From assembly GCA_016179925.1 (NCBI GenBank), contig JACPCG010000167.1, positions 1-40,905 on the forward strand: a stretch of 40,905 nucleotides of DNA, written 5' to 3'. The notes under the pieces were generated by a model that was not told where the DNA came from, ran no database searches, and saw only the letters and a program-made list of their open reading frames with translations. The position numbers were made by a program, and so were the translations under genes. Within the stretch, counting starts at the first letter, position 1; each line of letters starts with the position of its first letter. The stretch is from Candidatus Rokuibacteriota bacterium. Lineage in GTDB: Bacteria; Methylomirabilota; Methylomirabilia; Rokubacteriales; CSP1-6. This document shows, piece by piece, positions 21,719-28,986 of this stretch.

Positions 21719-22810
21719 ATGACGACGCATCGACTGACCCGTCGCAAGCTCCTCACGACCGCGGCCGGCGCCGCCGTCCTCGGATTTCCGCTCCCACTCC
21801 GCGCCCAGCCGAAGACGTTCAAGGTCGGCGCGATCCATCCGGTGACGGGCCCGCTCGCCGAGCCCGGCCAGGCGTGCCGCCTCGGTGCGCAGATGGCGGC
21901 CGAGGCGATCAACGCGGCGGGCGGCATCAAGTCCAAGGGCGGCATCAAGCTCGAGCTGCTGGTCGGCGACACGCAGACCAAGCCCGAGAACGGCCGCGTC
22001 GAGGCCGAGCGCGTCGTCCAGCAGGGCGCGCAGATGCTCCTGGGGTCGTTCGATTCCGGCTCGACCAACGCGATGGTGTCCGTCGCCCAGCAGCGGAGGG
22101 TGCCGTTCCTGGTGGACATCGCCGCGGCCGACCCGATCACCGCCAATGTCGCGAAGGCGGTGAGGGAGGGCCAGCAGAAGGTCCAGTACGTCTACCGCAA
22201 CTTCCCGACGGGCTCGAGCTTCGGCCGCAAGGCCGTCCAGTACTTCACCGAGATCTTCAGGGAGGCCGGGGTGTCGCCGAAGCGCGTCGTCCCGATCACG
22301 CGGCCGGCCTCCGCGCAGCTCCTGCTGCCGGAGATCCGGAAGCAGAAGGTCGAGATCCTGGGCGTCGTCAGCCCGGGGAGCCCGGGCCTCTACGAGGCCG
22401 GCCAGATCGCGGCGCTCAAGGAAGACCTCGAGTACGTGATGGCGAGCGTGCCGTGGCCCAACTTCAAGAACCCGAAGACGAAGACGCTCGCCGAGGAATA
22501 CCAGAAGCGCTCCGGCGGCAAGACCTTCGACACGAACTCCGGCTACTCGTACGACGCCATGTTCGTCATCGCCGACATCCTCGAGCGCGCGGCGCGGCTG
22601 GACGACCCCGACACGATCGTCGACGCGATGAGGAAGACGAACTACACGGCCGGCCTGATGCAGTACGGTGGCCCCATCCTCTTCAACGAGATCGGGGACA
22701 ACCCGAACGCCATCCCGACGATGATCCAGATCCTCGGTCAGAAGCCTGTGGCCGTGTGGCCCAAGGAGGCCGCGCTCCAGAAGTTCGTCTTCCCGCGACC
22801 CAAGGCCTAG
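21719..22810 (+). CDS. Liv-type ABC transporter substrate-binding protein with Tat-like signal
   Basis: 363 aa. The ATG at 21719 has AAGGAGG 6 nt upstream; TATAAT at 21686-21691 may be the -10. The N-terminus (THRLTRRKLLTTAAGAAVLG) is a twin-arginine-type signal, cut near LRAQP. The mature protein is a type I binding protein: FKVGAIHPVTGPLAEPGQAC, LLVGDTQTKPENGRVEAERV, LLGSFDSGSTNAMVSVAQQR. It opens the cassette binding protein-LivH-LivM-LivG-LivF-MetE-like, all on the plus strand. A perfect 32-bp inverted repeat separates it from the permease gene, which probably allows higher expression of the binding protein than of the membrane parts. Confidence 0.93.
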   Translation: MTTHRLTRRKLLTTAAGAAVLGFPLPLRAQPKTFKVGAIHPVTGPLAEPGQACRLGAQMAAEAINAAGGIKSKGGIKLELLVGDTQTKPENGRVEAERVVQQGAQMLLGSFDSGSTNAMVSVAQQRRVPFLVDIAAADPITANVAKAVREGQQKVQYVYRNFPTGSSFGRKAVQYFTEIFREAGVSPKRVVPITRPASAQLLLPEIRKQKVEILGVVSPGSPGLYEAGQIAALKEDLEYVMASVPWPNFKNPKTKTLAEEYQKRSGGKTFDTNSGYSYDAMFVIADILERAARLDDPDTIVDAMRKTNYTAGLMQYGGPILFNEIGDNPNAIPTMIQILGQKPVAVWPKEAALQKFVFPRPKA

Positions 22811-22816
22811 GACACC

Positions 22817-22899
22817 AGGGCAGCGGGGGCCGGAGCCCCTCCGAGACCACGTCGACAACAGCTTACGGGTCTCGGAGGGGCTCCGGCCCCCGCTGCCCT
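22817..22899. repeat. Perfect 32-bp inverted repeat between binding-protein and permease genes
   Basis: Arm 22817-22848 is the exact reverse complement of 22868-22899, with a 19-nt loop. The arms are GC-rich (core GGGGCCGGAGCCCC) and begin 7 nt after the binding-protein stop and end 14 nt before the LivH ATG. As RNA it would form a very stable hairpin. Possible roles are stabilising the upstream message, partial termination, or a mobile REP/MITE-like element; no target-site duplication was recognised. Confidence 0.9.
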
Positions 22900-22912
22900 C
22901 CAGTCGCTTCCC

Positions 22913-23782
22913 ATGGATCCGACACTCGTTTTGCAGGGCGTGCTGAGCGGCTTGCTGTTCGGCGGGGTGTACAGTCTCATGGCCGTCGGCCTCACGCTGA
23001 TCTTCGGCGTGATGCGCGTCGTGAACTTCGCCCACGGCGACATGATGGTCTGGGGCATGTACCTCGCGCTCCTGCTCTCGACGCGCGCCGGCCTCGACCC
23101 CTACCTCGCGTTCGTCGCCTGCGCCGCGGCGCTCTTCGCGCTCGGGCTCGCCGTCCAGCGCGGGCTCGTGGACCGCATCGTGGACGCGCCCCACGAGATG
23201 CAGATCCTCCTCATGCTCGGCGTGGCCCTCGTGCTCGAGAACCTCGCCCTCGTGGCCTTCGGGCCCGAGCCGGCGCGTGTCCGGTCGGCGCTCTCCACCG
23301 CGACGGTGTGGCTCGGCCCCGTGTTCGTGGACGTCGCCCGGCTCGTGACGTTCGCCGTCGCGGTGGTGCTGACGCTCGCGCTCTACCTGTTCCTCTTCCG
23401 GACCGACGTCGGCCGGACGGTCCGCGCCGCCGCCGACAACACCTACGGTGCGCTCGTGATCGGCACCGACGTGCGGCGCGTCTACGCGGTCGCGTTCGGC
23501 GTCGGCGCGGCGTGTGTGGGCGCGGCGGGCGCGCTCGTCTCGCCGATCCTCCCGTTCCAGCCGGCCACCGGGCTCTCGCTCTCGGTGGCGTCGTTCAACA
23601 TCGTGATCATCGGCGGCATGGGGAGCCTGCTCGGCGCCTTCATCGGGGGGCTCCTCGTCTCGGTCGCCGAGTCGCTGGGCGCCGTCTTCCTCAAGCCCTC
23701 GCTGAAAGAGCTCTTCAGCTTCTCGCTGCTGATCGTGATCCTCCTGTTCCGCCCCGCCGGCCTCTTCGGCAAGCGCCTGTAA
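22913..23782 (+). CDS. livH: Branched-chain amino-acid-type ABC permease (LivH family)
   Basis: 289 aa from the ATG at 22913. About eight hydrophobic helices are visible, starting with LLFGGVYSLMAVGLTLIFGV (about 14-33). The family segment VVNFAHGDMMVWGMYLAL follows, and ADNTYGALVIGTDVRRVYAV is the cytoplasmic EAA-like loop that docks the ATPases. GGMGSLLGAFIGGLLVSVAE near 225-245 is also diagnostic. It forms the channel with LivM. The stop overlaps the livM start by one base (TAATG), so the pair is co-translated. Confidence 0.93.
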   Translation: MDPTLVLQGVLSGLLFGGVYSLMAVGLTLIFGVMRVVNFAHGDMMVWGMYLALLLSTRAGLDPYLAFVACAAALFALGLAVQRGLVDRIVDAPHEMQILLMLGVALVLENLALVAFGPEPARVRSALSTATVWLGPVFVDVARLVTFAVAVVLTLALYLFLFRTDVGRTVRAAADNTYGALVIGTDVRRVYAVAFGVGAACVGAAGALVSPILPFQPATGLSLSVASFNIVIIGGMGSLLGAFIGGLLVSVAESLGAVFLKPSLKELFSFSLLIVILLFRPAGLFGKRL

Positions 23783-24735
23783 TGGGCCCGTGGCTCTGGC
23801 TCGCGGCCCTCGCCGTGCTGCTGGCGCTGCCGGCGGTGCTGAGCGGCTACGTCGTGACCATCTTCATCCTCATCTTCTTCTACGGCTTCCTCGGCCAGGC
23901 GTGGAACATCGTCGGCGGCTACACGGGCCAGCTCTCGGTGGGCCACGCGGCCTTCGTCGGGATCGGCGGCTACACGGCCGCGATGCTCTCGATCGAGGCC
24001 GGCCTGACGCCGTGGATCGGCATGTTCATCGGCGGCGCGCTCGCGGCCGTACTCGGGGCGATCATCGCCTACCTCGGCTTCCGCTTCGGTCTGCGGGGCT
24101 TCTACTTCGTGCTGCTCACGGTCGCGTTCGCCGAGGTGTGCCGGATCCTCGCGTCGAACATCGACGCGATCGGCGGCGCGCTCGGGCTCTACATCACGTT
24201 CACGGGCAACCCACGCCAGTTCCAGTTCCAGGACCAGCGCGCCTACTACTACGTGGCGCTCGCGCTCATGATGGCGGCGACCGGCGTGGTGGCGGTGATC
24301 GAGCGCCGGCGCTTCGGGATCTACCTCACCGCGATCCGCGAGGACGAGGCGGCGTGCGAGGCGCTCGGCGTCAACACGTTCAAGTACAAGATGCTCGCGA
24401 TGCTCGTGTCGTCGTTCCTCACGGGGATCGGCGGCACGTTCTACGCCTACTACCTCTTCTCGCTCCAGCCGAGCACAGTGTTCGGGATCCCGCTCTCGGT
24501 CGAGATCATCATTCGGCCGATCGTCGGCGGTGCCGGCACGCTGCTCGGGCCGATCCTCGGCTCGTTCATCCTGACGCCGCTCGGCGAGCTGTCGCGGTCC
24601 TACTTCGGGCAGGGCGGGATGTACGGCGTGCACCTCATCGCCTACGGGGTCCTCTTGATCGCGGTCGTGCTGTTCCTGCCGCACGGCGCGTATCCGTATC
24701 TCACGCGCCTGTTCGGCGGCCGGCCCCGGGCATGA
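23782..24735 (+). CDS. livM: Branched-chain amino-acid-type ABC permease (LivM family)
   Basis: 317 aa from the ATG at 23782. It has several hydrophobic helices and the LivM signature region AWNIVGGYTGQLSVGHAAFV (about 45-64), followed by GIGGYTAAML. The docking loop is IREDEAACEALGVNTFKYKM (about 190-209). GGAGTLLGPILGSFILTPLGEL mirrors LivH's GGMGSLLGAF. The TGA lies within the ATGATG start of livG, so translation of channel and ATPase genes is coupled. Confidence 0.93.
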   Translation: MGPWLWLAALAVLLALPAVLSGYVVTIFILIFFYGFLGQAWNIVGGYTGQLSVGHAAFVGIGGYTAAMLSIEAGLTPWIGMFIGGALAAVLGAIIAYLGFRFGLRGFYFVLLTVAFAEVCRILASNIDAIGGALGLYITFTGNPRQFQFQDQRAYYYVALALMMAATGVVAVIERRRFGIYLTAIREDEAACEALGVNTFKYKMLAMLVSSFLTGIGGTFYAYYLFSLQPSTVFGIPLSVEIIIRPIVGGAGTLLGPILGSFILTPLGELSRSYFGQGGMYGVHLIAYGVLLIAVVLFLPHGAYPYLTRLFGGRPRA

Positions 24736-25472
24736 TGGCGCCGCTCCTCGAGGTCTCCGGGCTCTCGAAGCGGTTCGGCGGGCTCCAGGCCGTGAAGGAC
24801 CTCTCGCTCGCCGTCGCGGAAGGGGAGATCGTGGGGCTGATCGGCCCGAACGGCGCCGGCAAGACGACCGCGTTCGGCCTGATCTCCGGCTTCCTCGCGC
24901 CGGATTCCGGCGCAGTCCGCTTCCGCGGACGCTCCACCCTCGGGCTCTCGCCCCACGAGCTGTGCGCGCTCGGCATGGCGCGGACGTTCCAGATCATGCG
25001 CCCGTTCCCGCGCCTCTCCGTCGTCCGCAACGTGATGATCGGCGCGCTGGGCCGCCACGCCGACCCGCGCGATGCCGAAGCGCGGGCGCGCGCCGTCCTG
25101 GACGAGCTGGGGCTCGCCGCGAAGAGCGGGCAGCCCGCCGGGAGCCTCACGCTGGCCGAGCGCAAGCGCCTGGAGCTGGCGCGGGCGCTCGCGACCGAGC
25201 CCGTCCTGCTCCTGCTCGACGAGGTGATGTCGGGCCTCAACGAGGTCGAGACCGAGCGGCTCGTCGAGGAGGTGCGCGCGATCAACGGGCGCGGCGTCGC
25301 GATCCTCCTGATCGAGCACGTCATGCGCGCCGTCATGTCGCTCGCCGGGCGCATCGTCGTCCTCAACTACGGCGAGCGGATCGCCGAGGGGCGGCCCCAG
25401 GCGGTCGCCAACGACCCGAAGGTCGTCGAGGCGTATCTGGGAGACGAGAGTGTCGGCGCTGCTCCGGCTTGA
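24732..25472 (+). CDS. livG: Branched-chain amino-acid-type ABC ATPase (LivG family)
   Basis: 246 aa from the first of two ATGs at 24732 and 24735. Walker A is GPNGAGKT (about 38-45). TFQIMRPFPRLSVVRNVMIG is the LivG Q-loop region, and LTLAERKRLELARAL replaces the common LSGGQ signature, as in the orphan LivG at 15980-16717. Walker B is LLLLDEVMSGLN and the switch His lies in LLIEHVM. The last 23 nt overlap livF. LivG and LivF form the heterodimeric motor of the transporter. Confidence 0.93.
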   Translation: MMAPLLEVSGLSKRFGGLQAVKDLSLAVAEGEIVGLIGPNGAGKTTAFGLISGFLAPDSGAVRFRGRSTLGLSPHELCALGMARTFQIMRPFPRLSVVRNVMIGALGRHADPRDAEARARAVLDELGLAAKSGQPAGSLTLAERKRLELARALATEPVLLLLDEVMSGLNEVETERLVEEVRAINGRGVAILLIEHVMRAVMSLAGRIVVLNYGERIAEGRPQAVANDPKVVEAYLGDESVGAAPA

Positions 25473-26163
25473 CGGGCTCGAGGCGGGGTACGGCGACATG
25501 ACCGCCATCCGCGGCGTCTCGCTCGAGGTCCGCCAGGGCGAGATCGTCGCGCTCATCGGCTCGAACGGCGCGGGCAAGACGACGACGCTCCGCGCGATCT
25601 GCGGCCTCCTCCCGCTCCGCCGCGGCACCGTCGAGCTCGACGGGCGGCGGATCAGCGGGCTCAGGTCCGCGGCCGTCGTGGCGGGCGGGATCGCCCACGT
25701 GCCGGAGGGCCGCCAGCTCTTCCCCACGATGACCGTGCTCGAGAACCTCGAGCTGGGCGCCCGCAGCACCGAGAGCCGGCGCCGGCGGGGGGAGACGCTC
25801 GAGCGGGTGTTCGCGCTCTTCCCGCTCCTGGCCGAACGCCGCGGGCAGCTCGCCGGGACGCTCTCCGGCGGCGAGCAGCAGATGACCGCGATCGGGCGCG
25901 CGCTGATGGCGCGCCCGCGGCTCCTCATGCTCGACGAGCCCTCGCTCGGCCTGGCGCCGGTCACCGTCTCGTCCATCTTCGCCAACCTCGCGGCGATCAA
26001 CCGCGACGGCGTGACGATCCTCCTCGTCGAGCAAAACGTGCTCCGCGCGCTCCGCCTCTCCCACCGCGCCTACGTGCTCGAGAACGGCACGATCGCGCTC
26101 GAGGGCGCGAGCCAGCGCCTCCTGGTGGACGAGGGCATCAAGCGCGCATACTTCGGTCGCTGA
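25450..26163 (+). CDS. livF: Branched-chain amino-acid-type ABC ATPase (LivF family)
   Basis: 237 aa from a GTG at 25450, inside the end of livG. Walker A is GSNGAGKT (about 38-45), the signature LSGGEQQMTAIGRAL (about 140-154), Walker B RLLMLDEPSLGLAP, and switch His is replaced by Gln in LLVEQNV, normal for LivF. AHVPEGRQLFPTMTVLENLELG is the family-specific Q-loop stretch. The stop is 1 nt before the ATG of the MetE-like gene. Confidence 0.93.
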   Translation: MSALLRLDGLEAGYGDMTAIRGVSLEVRQGEIVALIGSNGAGKTTTLRAICGLLPLRRGTVELDGRRISGLRSAAVVAGGIAHVPEGRQLFPTMTVLENLELGARSTESRRRRGETLERVFALFPLLAERRGQLAGTLSGGEQQMTAIGRALMARPRLLMLDEPSLGLAPVTVSSIFANLAAINRDGVTILLVEQNVLRALRLSHRAYVLENGTIALEGASQRLLVDEGIKRAYFGR

Positions 26164-26164
26164 G

Positions 26165-27205
26165 ATGACCGCGACCAGCCGGCTGCCGCTCTTGCCGACC
26201 ATGGGGGTGGGGAGCTACGCCTCCCCGAGCTGGCTCGTCGCCGCGCGGGAAAAGATCCGCGACCGCACCTTCGGCCCTCAGGATATCGAGGAGACGCTCG
26301 AGGACGCCACCCGCATCGCCGTGGCCGATCAGCTCGAGGCCGGGCTCGACGTCATCTCCGACGGCGAGATGCGCCGGCAGCGCTTCGTGTACGAGATGTT
26401 CGACCGCCTCAGCGGCCTCGAGCGCGTGCCGCCCGGGCGCCGCGTCGGCGTGCCGGGCTACGACATGGCGCCCCACTTCAGGGTCGTGGAGCGCGTCGCG
26501 TCGCCCCACGGGCTCGGCGTCGTCGCCGACTTCCAGCTCCTTCAGCGGCTCGCGCCCGGGCGCGCGCTGAAGGTGGCGCTCCCGGGCCCCGTCACCTTCG
26601 CGCGCCCCCTCGAGCCCGGCGTGTACGGCCCCGGCGGCGTCGCGCGCCTGATCGGCGATCTCGTCGCGATCGTCCGCGCCGAGCTGCTGGCACTCGCCCG
26701 GGCCGGCGCCGGCTGGATCCAGCTCGACGAGCCGTCGTTGGCGCGGCTGCCCGCCGGCCTCTCGCTCGACCAGGCTGCAGCCGCGATCGACGAGACGCTT
26801 GACGGCGTTCCCGGGAGGCTCGCCGTCCACGTCTGCTACGGCAACAACGCCGGCCGGCCGAATGCCGAGCGCGGGCTCGCGCGTCTGGTCCCCGCGCTGC
26901 GGCGCTTCAAGTGCCGGCAGCTCGTCCTCGAGTTCGCCAACCGCGAGATGGCCGAAGTCGAGCTGCTGCGCGAGCTGTCGGACGCGTTCGAGATCGCAGC
27001 GGGCGTCGTGGACGTGAAGTCCTTCTACGAGGAGACGCCCGCCGACGTTGCGGCGCGCATCCGCCGCGTGCTCGAGCACGTGCCGGCGCCGCGCCTCACC
27101 GTGACCGCCGACTGCGGCTTCTCGGCGCTGCCGCGCTGGCTCGCGCGCGCCAAGATGCGCGCGCTGGTCGAGGGCGCCCGGCTCGCCCGCGCGACCCTTC
27201 CGTAG
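26165..27205 (+). CDS. MetE-core-like zinc methyltransferase at the end of the Liv operon
   Basis: 346 aa from the ATG at 26165, 1 nt after livF, so expressed with the transporter. PTMGVGSYASPSWLVAAREK and AGLDVISDGEMRRQRFVYEM open the barrel. The MetE-type zinc ligands appear as His222 and Cys224 (HVCYGNN), Glu256 and Cys317 (ADCGF). WIQLDEPSLARLP is the conserved active-site strand. Like the paralogue at 20104-21189, it lacks the MetE N-terminal domain, so a role other than the usual methyltetrahydrofolate:homocysteine transfer is likely. The operon link suggests the transported compound feeds this enzyme, for example as a methyl donor. Confidence 0.88.
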   Translation: MTATSRLPLLPTMGVGSYASPSWLVAAREKIRDRTFGPQDIEETLEDATRIAVADQLEAGLDVISDGEMRRQRFVYEMFDRLSGLERVPPGRRVGVPGYDMAPHFRVVERVASPHGLGVVADFQLLQRLAPGRALKVALPGPVTFARPLEPGVYGPGGVARLIGDLVAIVRAELLALARAGAGWIQLDEPSLARLPAGLSLDQAAAAIDETLDGVPGRLAVHVCYGNNAGRPNAERGLARLVPALRRFKCRQLVLEFANREMAEVELLRELSDAFEIAAGVVDVKSFYEETPADVAARIRRVLEHVPAPRLTVTADCGFSALPRWLARAKMRALVEGARLARATLP

Positions 27206-27240
27206 GGCGCGAGGTCACGCCGTGGGCTGAAAGATTTCGC

Positions 27241-27345
27241 TTGACACCTTTCAGCATGGGGCATGGCTACGTTCCCGCAGTCTCTCGCGAATGCCCCCCC
27301 AGCGCTCCGCGCTGGCCCGGCGAGGCCCGCAAAGGCGGGCTCGCC
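27241..27345 (+). promoter_or_regulatory. Intergenic region before the HNH gene: -35-like box and a bulged hairpin
   Basis: TTGACA at 27241-27246 is a perfect -35, but the sequence 17 nt on (TGGCTA) is a poor -10. A hairpin at 27319-27345 pairs GGCGAG-CCCGC with GCGGGCTCGCC around an AAAG loop, with one bulged G. Neither is certain. TAGAGT at 27415-27420 is another -10 candidate for the HNH gene, without a matching -35. Confidence 0.3.
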
Positions 27346-27436
27346 ACGAAAAATCATGGCCCGCGGCGCGATCGCCAGTTCTTGAGGCTCCACGGGGGCG
27401 CGAAAACCCGGGTGTAGAGTCGCCCCCAGAGAAGAA

Positions 27437-28834
27437 ATGGGGGGCTCACTCATGGAACTCCGTACGGCCGACATTCCCACCGCGCTCGAGCCCGCCGCGG
27501 AGCTGGATCGGTTGGGTCACGAGATCGCCGAGCTCTCGGCGCACCTGGATGCCGCCACCGCCCACCTCCTCGACCTGATCCGCGAGTTCGACGCCCGCGG
27601 CGGCTGGAACACGGGCTTCCGCTCCTGTGCCGCGTGGCTGACCTGGCGCGTGGGCCTCAGTCCAGGCCCCGCGCGGGAGCACGTCCGCGTCGCCCGCGCC
27701 CTGGGCACCCTCCCGCTGCTGCGCCAGGCGCTCGCTCGGGGCGAACTCTCGTACTCCAAGGTACGCGAGCTCACCCGCGTGGCCACGCCGGAGACCGAAG
27801 AGCGGCTGCTGGCGGTGGGGCGAGCCGGCACGGCCGAGCACGTCGAGCGCATCGTCCGTGGCTGGCGCCGGGTGGACGCCAAGGCCGAGGCCCGGGAGAG
27901 CGCGCGGCGGCACGCGTGCCGCGGGCTGCACGTGTATCGCGGCGAGGACGGCATGGTGACGCTCAGGGGGAGACTGGAGCCCGAGGTCGGGGCGGTGCTG
28001 GTGCAGGCGCTGGCGGCGGCGCGCGAGGCGCTCTATCAGCGGCGGCGTGCCACGGGCGGGGCCGATGGGACGGAGGGCGTTCCAGCTGGAACGCCCCGGG
28101 CCGACATCTCCGCGGAACCGCCCTCCCTGGCGCAGCAGCAGGCAGACGCTCTCGCCCTGCTCGCTGAGACAGTTCTCCATCACGGGATCGATCCCGGCGC
28201 CCCGGGCGAGCGCTATCAGGTGGTCGTCCATGTCGATGCCCCGGTGCTCGCGGACCCGGACGCGCCCGGCCAGTCCGTCCTCGAGGACGGCACGCATGTC
28301 TCCGCGGAAACGTCCCGGCGCCTCGCGTGCGACGCGAGCCGTGTGGTGATGCGGCACGCGCCGGATGGCCAGCTCCTCGAGGTCGGCGCCCGCACCCGGA
28401 CCATTCCGCCGGCGCTTCGGCGCGCGCTCCACCACCGGGACCAGGGGTGCCGCTTCCCCGGCTGCGGGCTTCCGTCCGGTCAGGGGCATCACATTCGCCA
28501 CTGGGCGCAGGGCGGGCCGACGACGCTCTCCAACCTTTTGTCGCTCTGCCGCGCTCACCACCGCGCGGTTCACGAGGAGGGCTACCAGGTGGATCGACGA
28601 TCAGACGGCGTACTCCAGTTCCGGCGCCCCACCGGGCAGCTCCTACCCGAGGTGCCGCCGCCCGCGGCGATCCCCGCCGATCCCGTGCAGGCGCTGCGGG
28701 CGCAGCACGAGGCGCAGGGGCTTCACATTCACGCGCGGACGGCGATGCCTGGGTGGCTGGGCGAGCCCCTGGACGTGGGCTATGCGATCGACGTCCTGCA
28801 CCCGTTGGCCCTACAAACCCACCCGACTTCCTGA
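27437..28834 (+). CDS. DUF222-HNH endonuclease family protein
   Basis: 465 aa from the ATG at 27437 (an ATG at 27452 is equally possible). The N-terminal DUF222 region (about 20-230) is helical and includes GWNTGFRSCAAWLTWRVGLS. A flexible linker (about 205-230) contains a DNA palindrome. The C-terminal HNH nuclease is at about 335-380: CRFPGCGLPSGQGHHIRHWA, then GGPTTLSNLLSLCRAHHRAV, with the Cys pairs and the His residues of the beta-beta-alpha-metal site all present. Such proteins occur in many copies in some bacteria and may be mobile or defence-related; their targets are unknown. The final GEPLDVGYAIDVLHPLAL is echoed by an inverted fragment at 9431-9489, evidence for other copies in this genome's history. 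Confidence 0.88.
   Translation: MGGSLMELRTADIPTALEPAAELDRLGHEIAELSAHLDAATAHLLDLIREFDARGGWNTGFRSCAAWLTWRVGLSPGPAREHVRVARALGTLPLLRQALARGELSYSKVRELTRVATPETEERLLAVGRAGTAEHVERIVRGWRRVDAKAEARESARRHACRGLHVYRGEDGMVTLRGRLEPEVGAVLVQALAAAREALYQRRRATGGADGTEGVPAGTPRADISAEPPSLAQQQADALALLAETVLHHGIDPGAPGERYQVVVHVDAPVLADPDAPGQSVLEDGTHVSAETSRRLACDASRVVMRHAPDGQLLEVGARTRTIPPALRRALHHRDQGCRFPGCGLPSGQGHHIRHWAQGGPTTLSNLLSLCRAHHRAVHEEGYQVDRRSDGVLQFRRPTGQLLPEVPPPAAIPADPVQALRAQHEAQGLHIHARTAMPGWLGEPLDVGYAIDVLHPLALQTHPTS
28075..28096. repeat. Perfect 22-bp palindrome inside the HNH gene
   Basis: GGGCGTTCCAG followed directly by its reverse complement CTGGAACGCCC, no spacer. It lies in the linker between the DUF222 and HNH parts (protein EGVPAGTP). 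It could form a hairpin in mRNA or bind a dimeric protein; it may also be a small in-frame insertion. Confidence 0.7.
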
Positions 28835-28839
28835 AGAGC

Positions 28840-28986
28840 ATGAGAACTGTTGCGATAGCCGTTGACGACGCCTTCCTGAAGCTCCTTGACGAGCTGGCTG
28901 CCTGCGGACGCCGGACTCGCTCCGCCCTCCGCAAGCGACTCGCGCGCGAAGCACGCCTCCTCATCGAGGAGCAGGCGCGGTCGTGA
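28840..28986 (+). CDS. Small ribbon-helix-helix-like protein
   Basis: 48 aa from the ATG at 28840, 5 nt after the HNH stop. MRTVAIAVDDAFLKLLDELA is an RHH-type strand and first helix; the second helix region RTRSALRKRLAREARLLIEEQ is basic and slightly irregular. RHH proteins are DNA-binding antitoxins or regulators. The TGA overlaps the GTG of the acyl-CoA ligase (GTGA), so it is translationally coupled to an enzyme gene rather than to a toxin. It might regulate that gene, or be an antitoxin whose toxin was replaced. Confidence 0.55.
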   Translation: MRTVAIAVDDAFLKLLDELAACGRRTRSALRKRLAREARLLIEEQARS

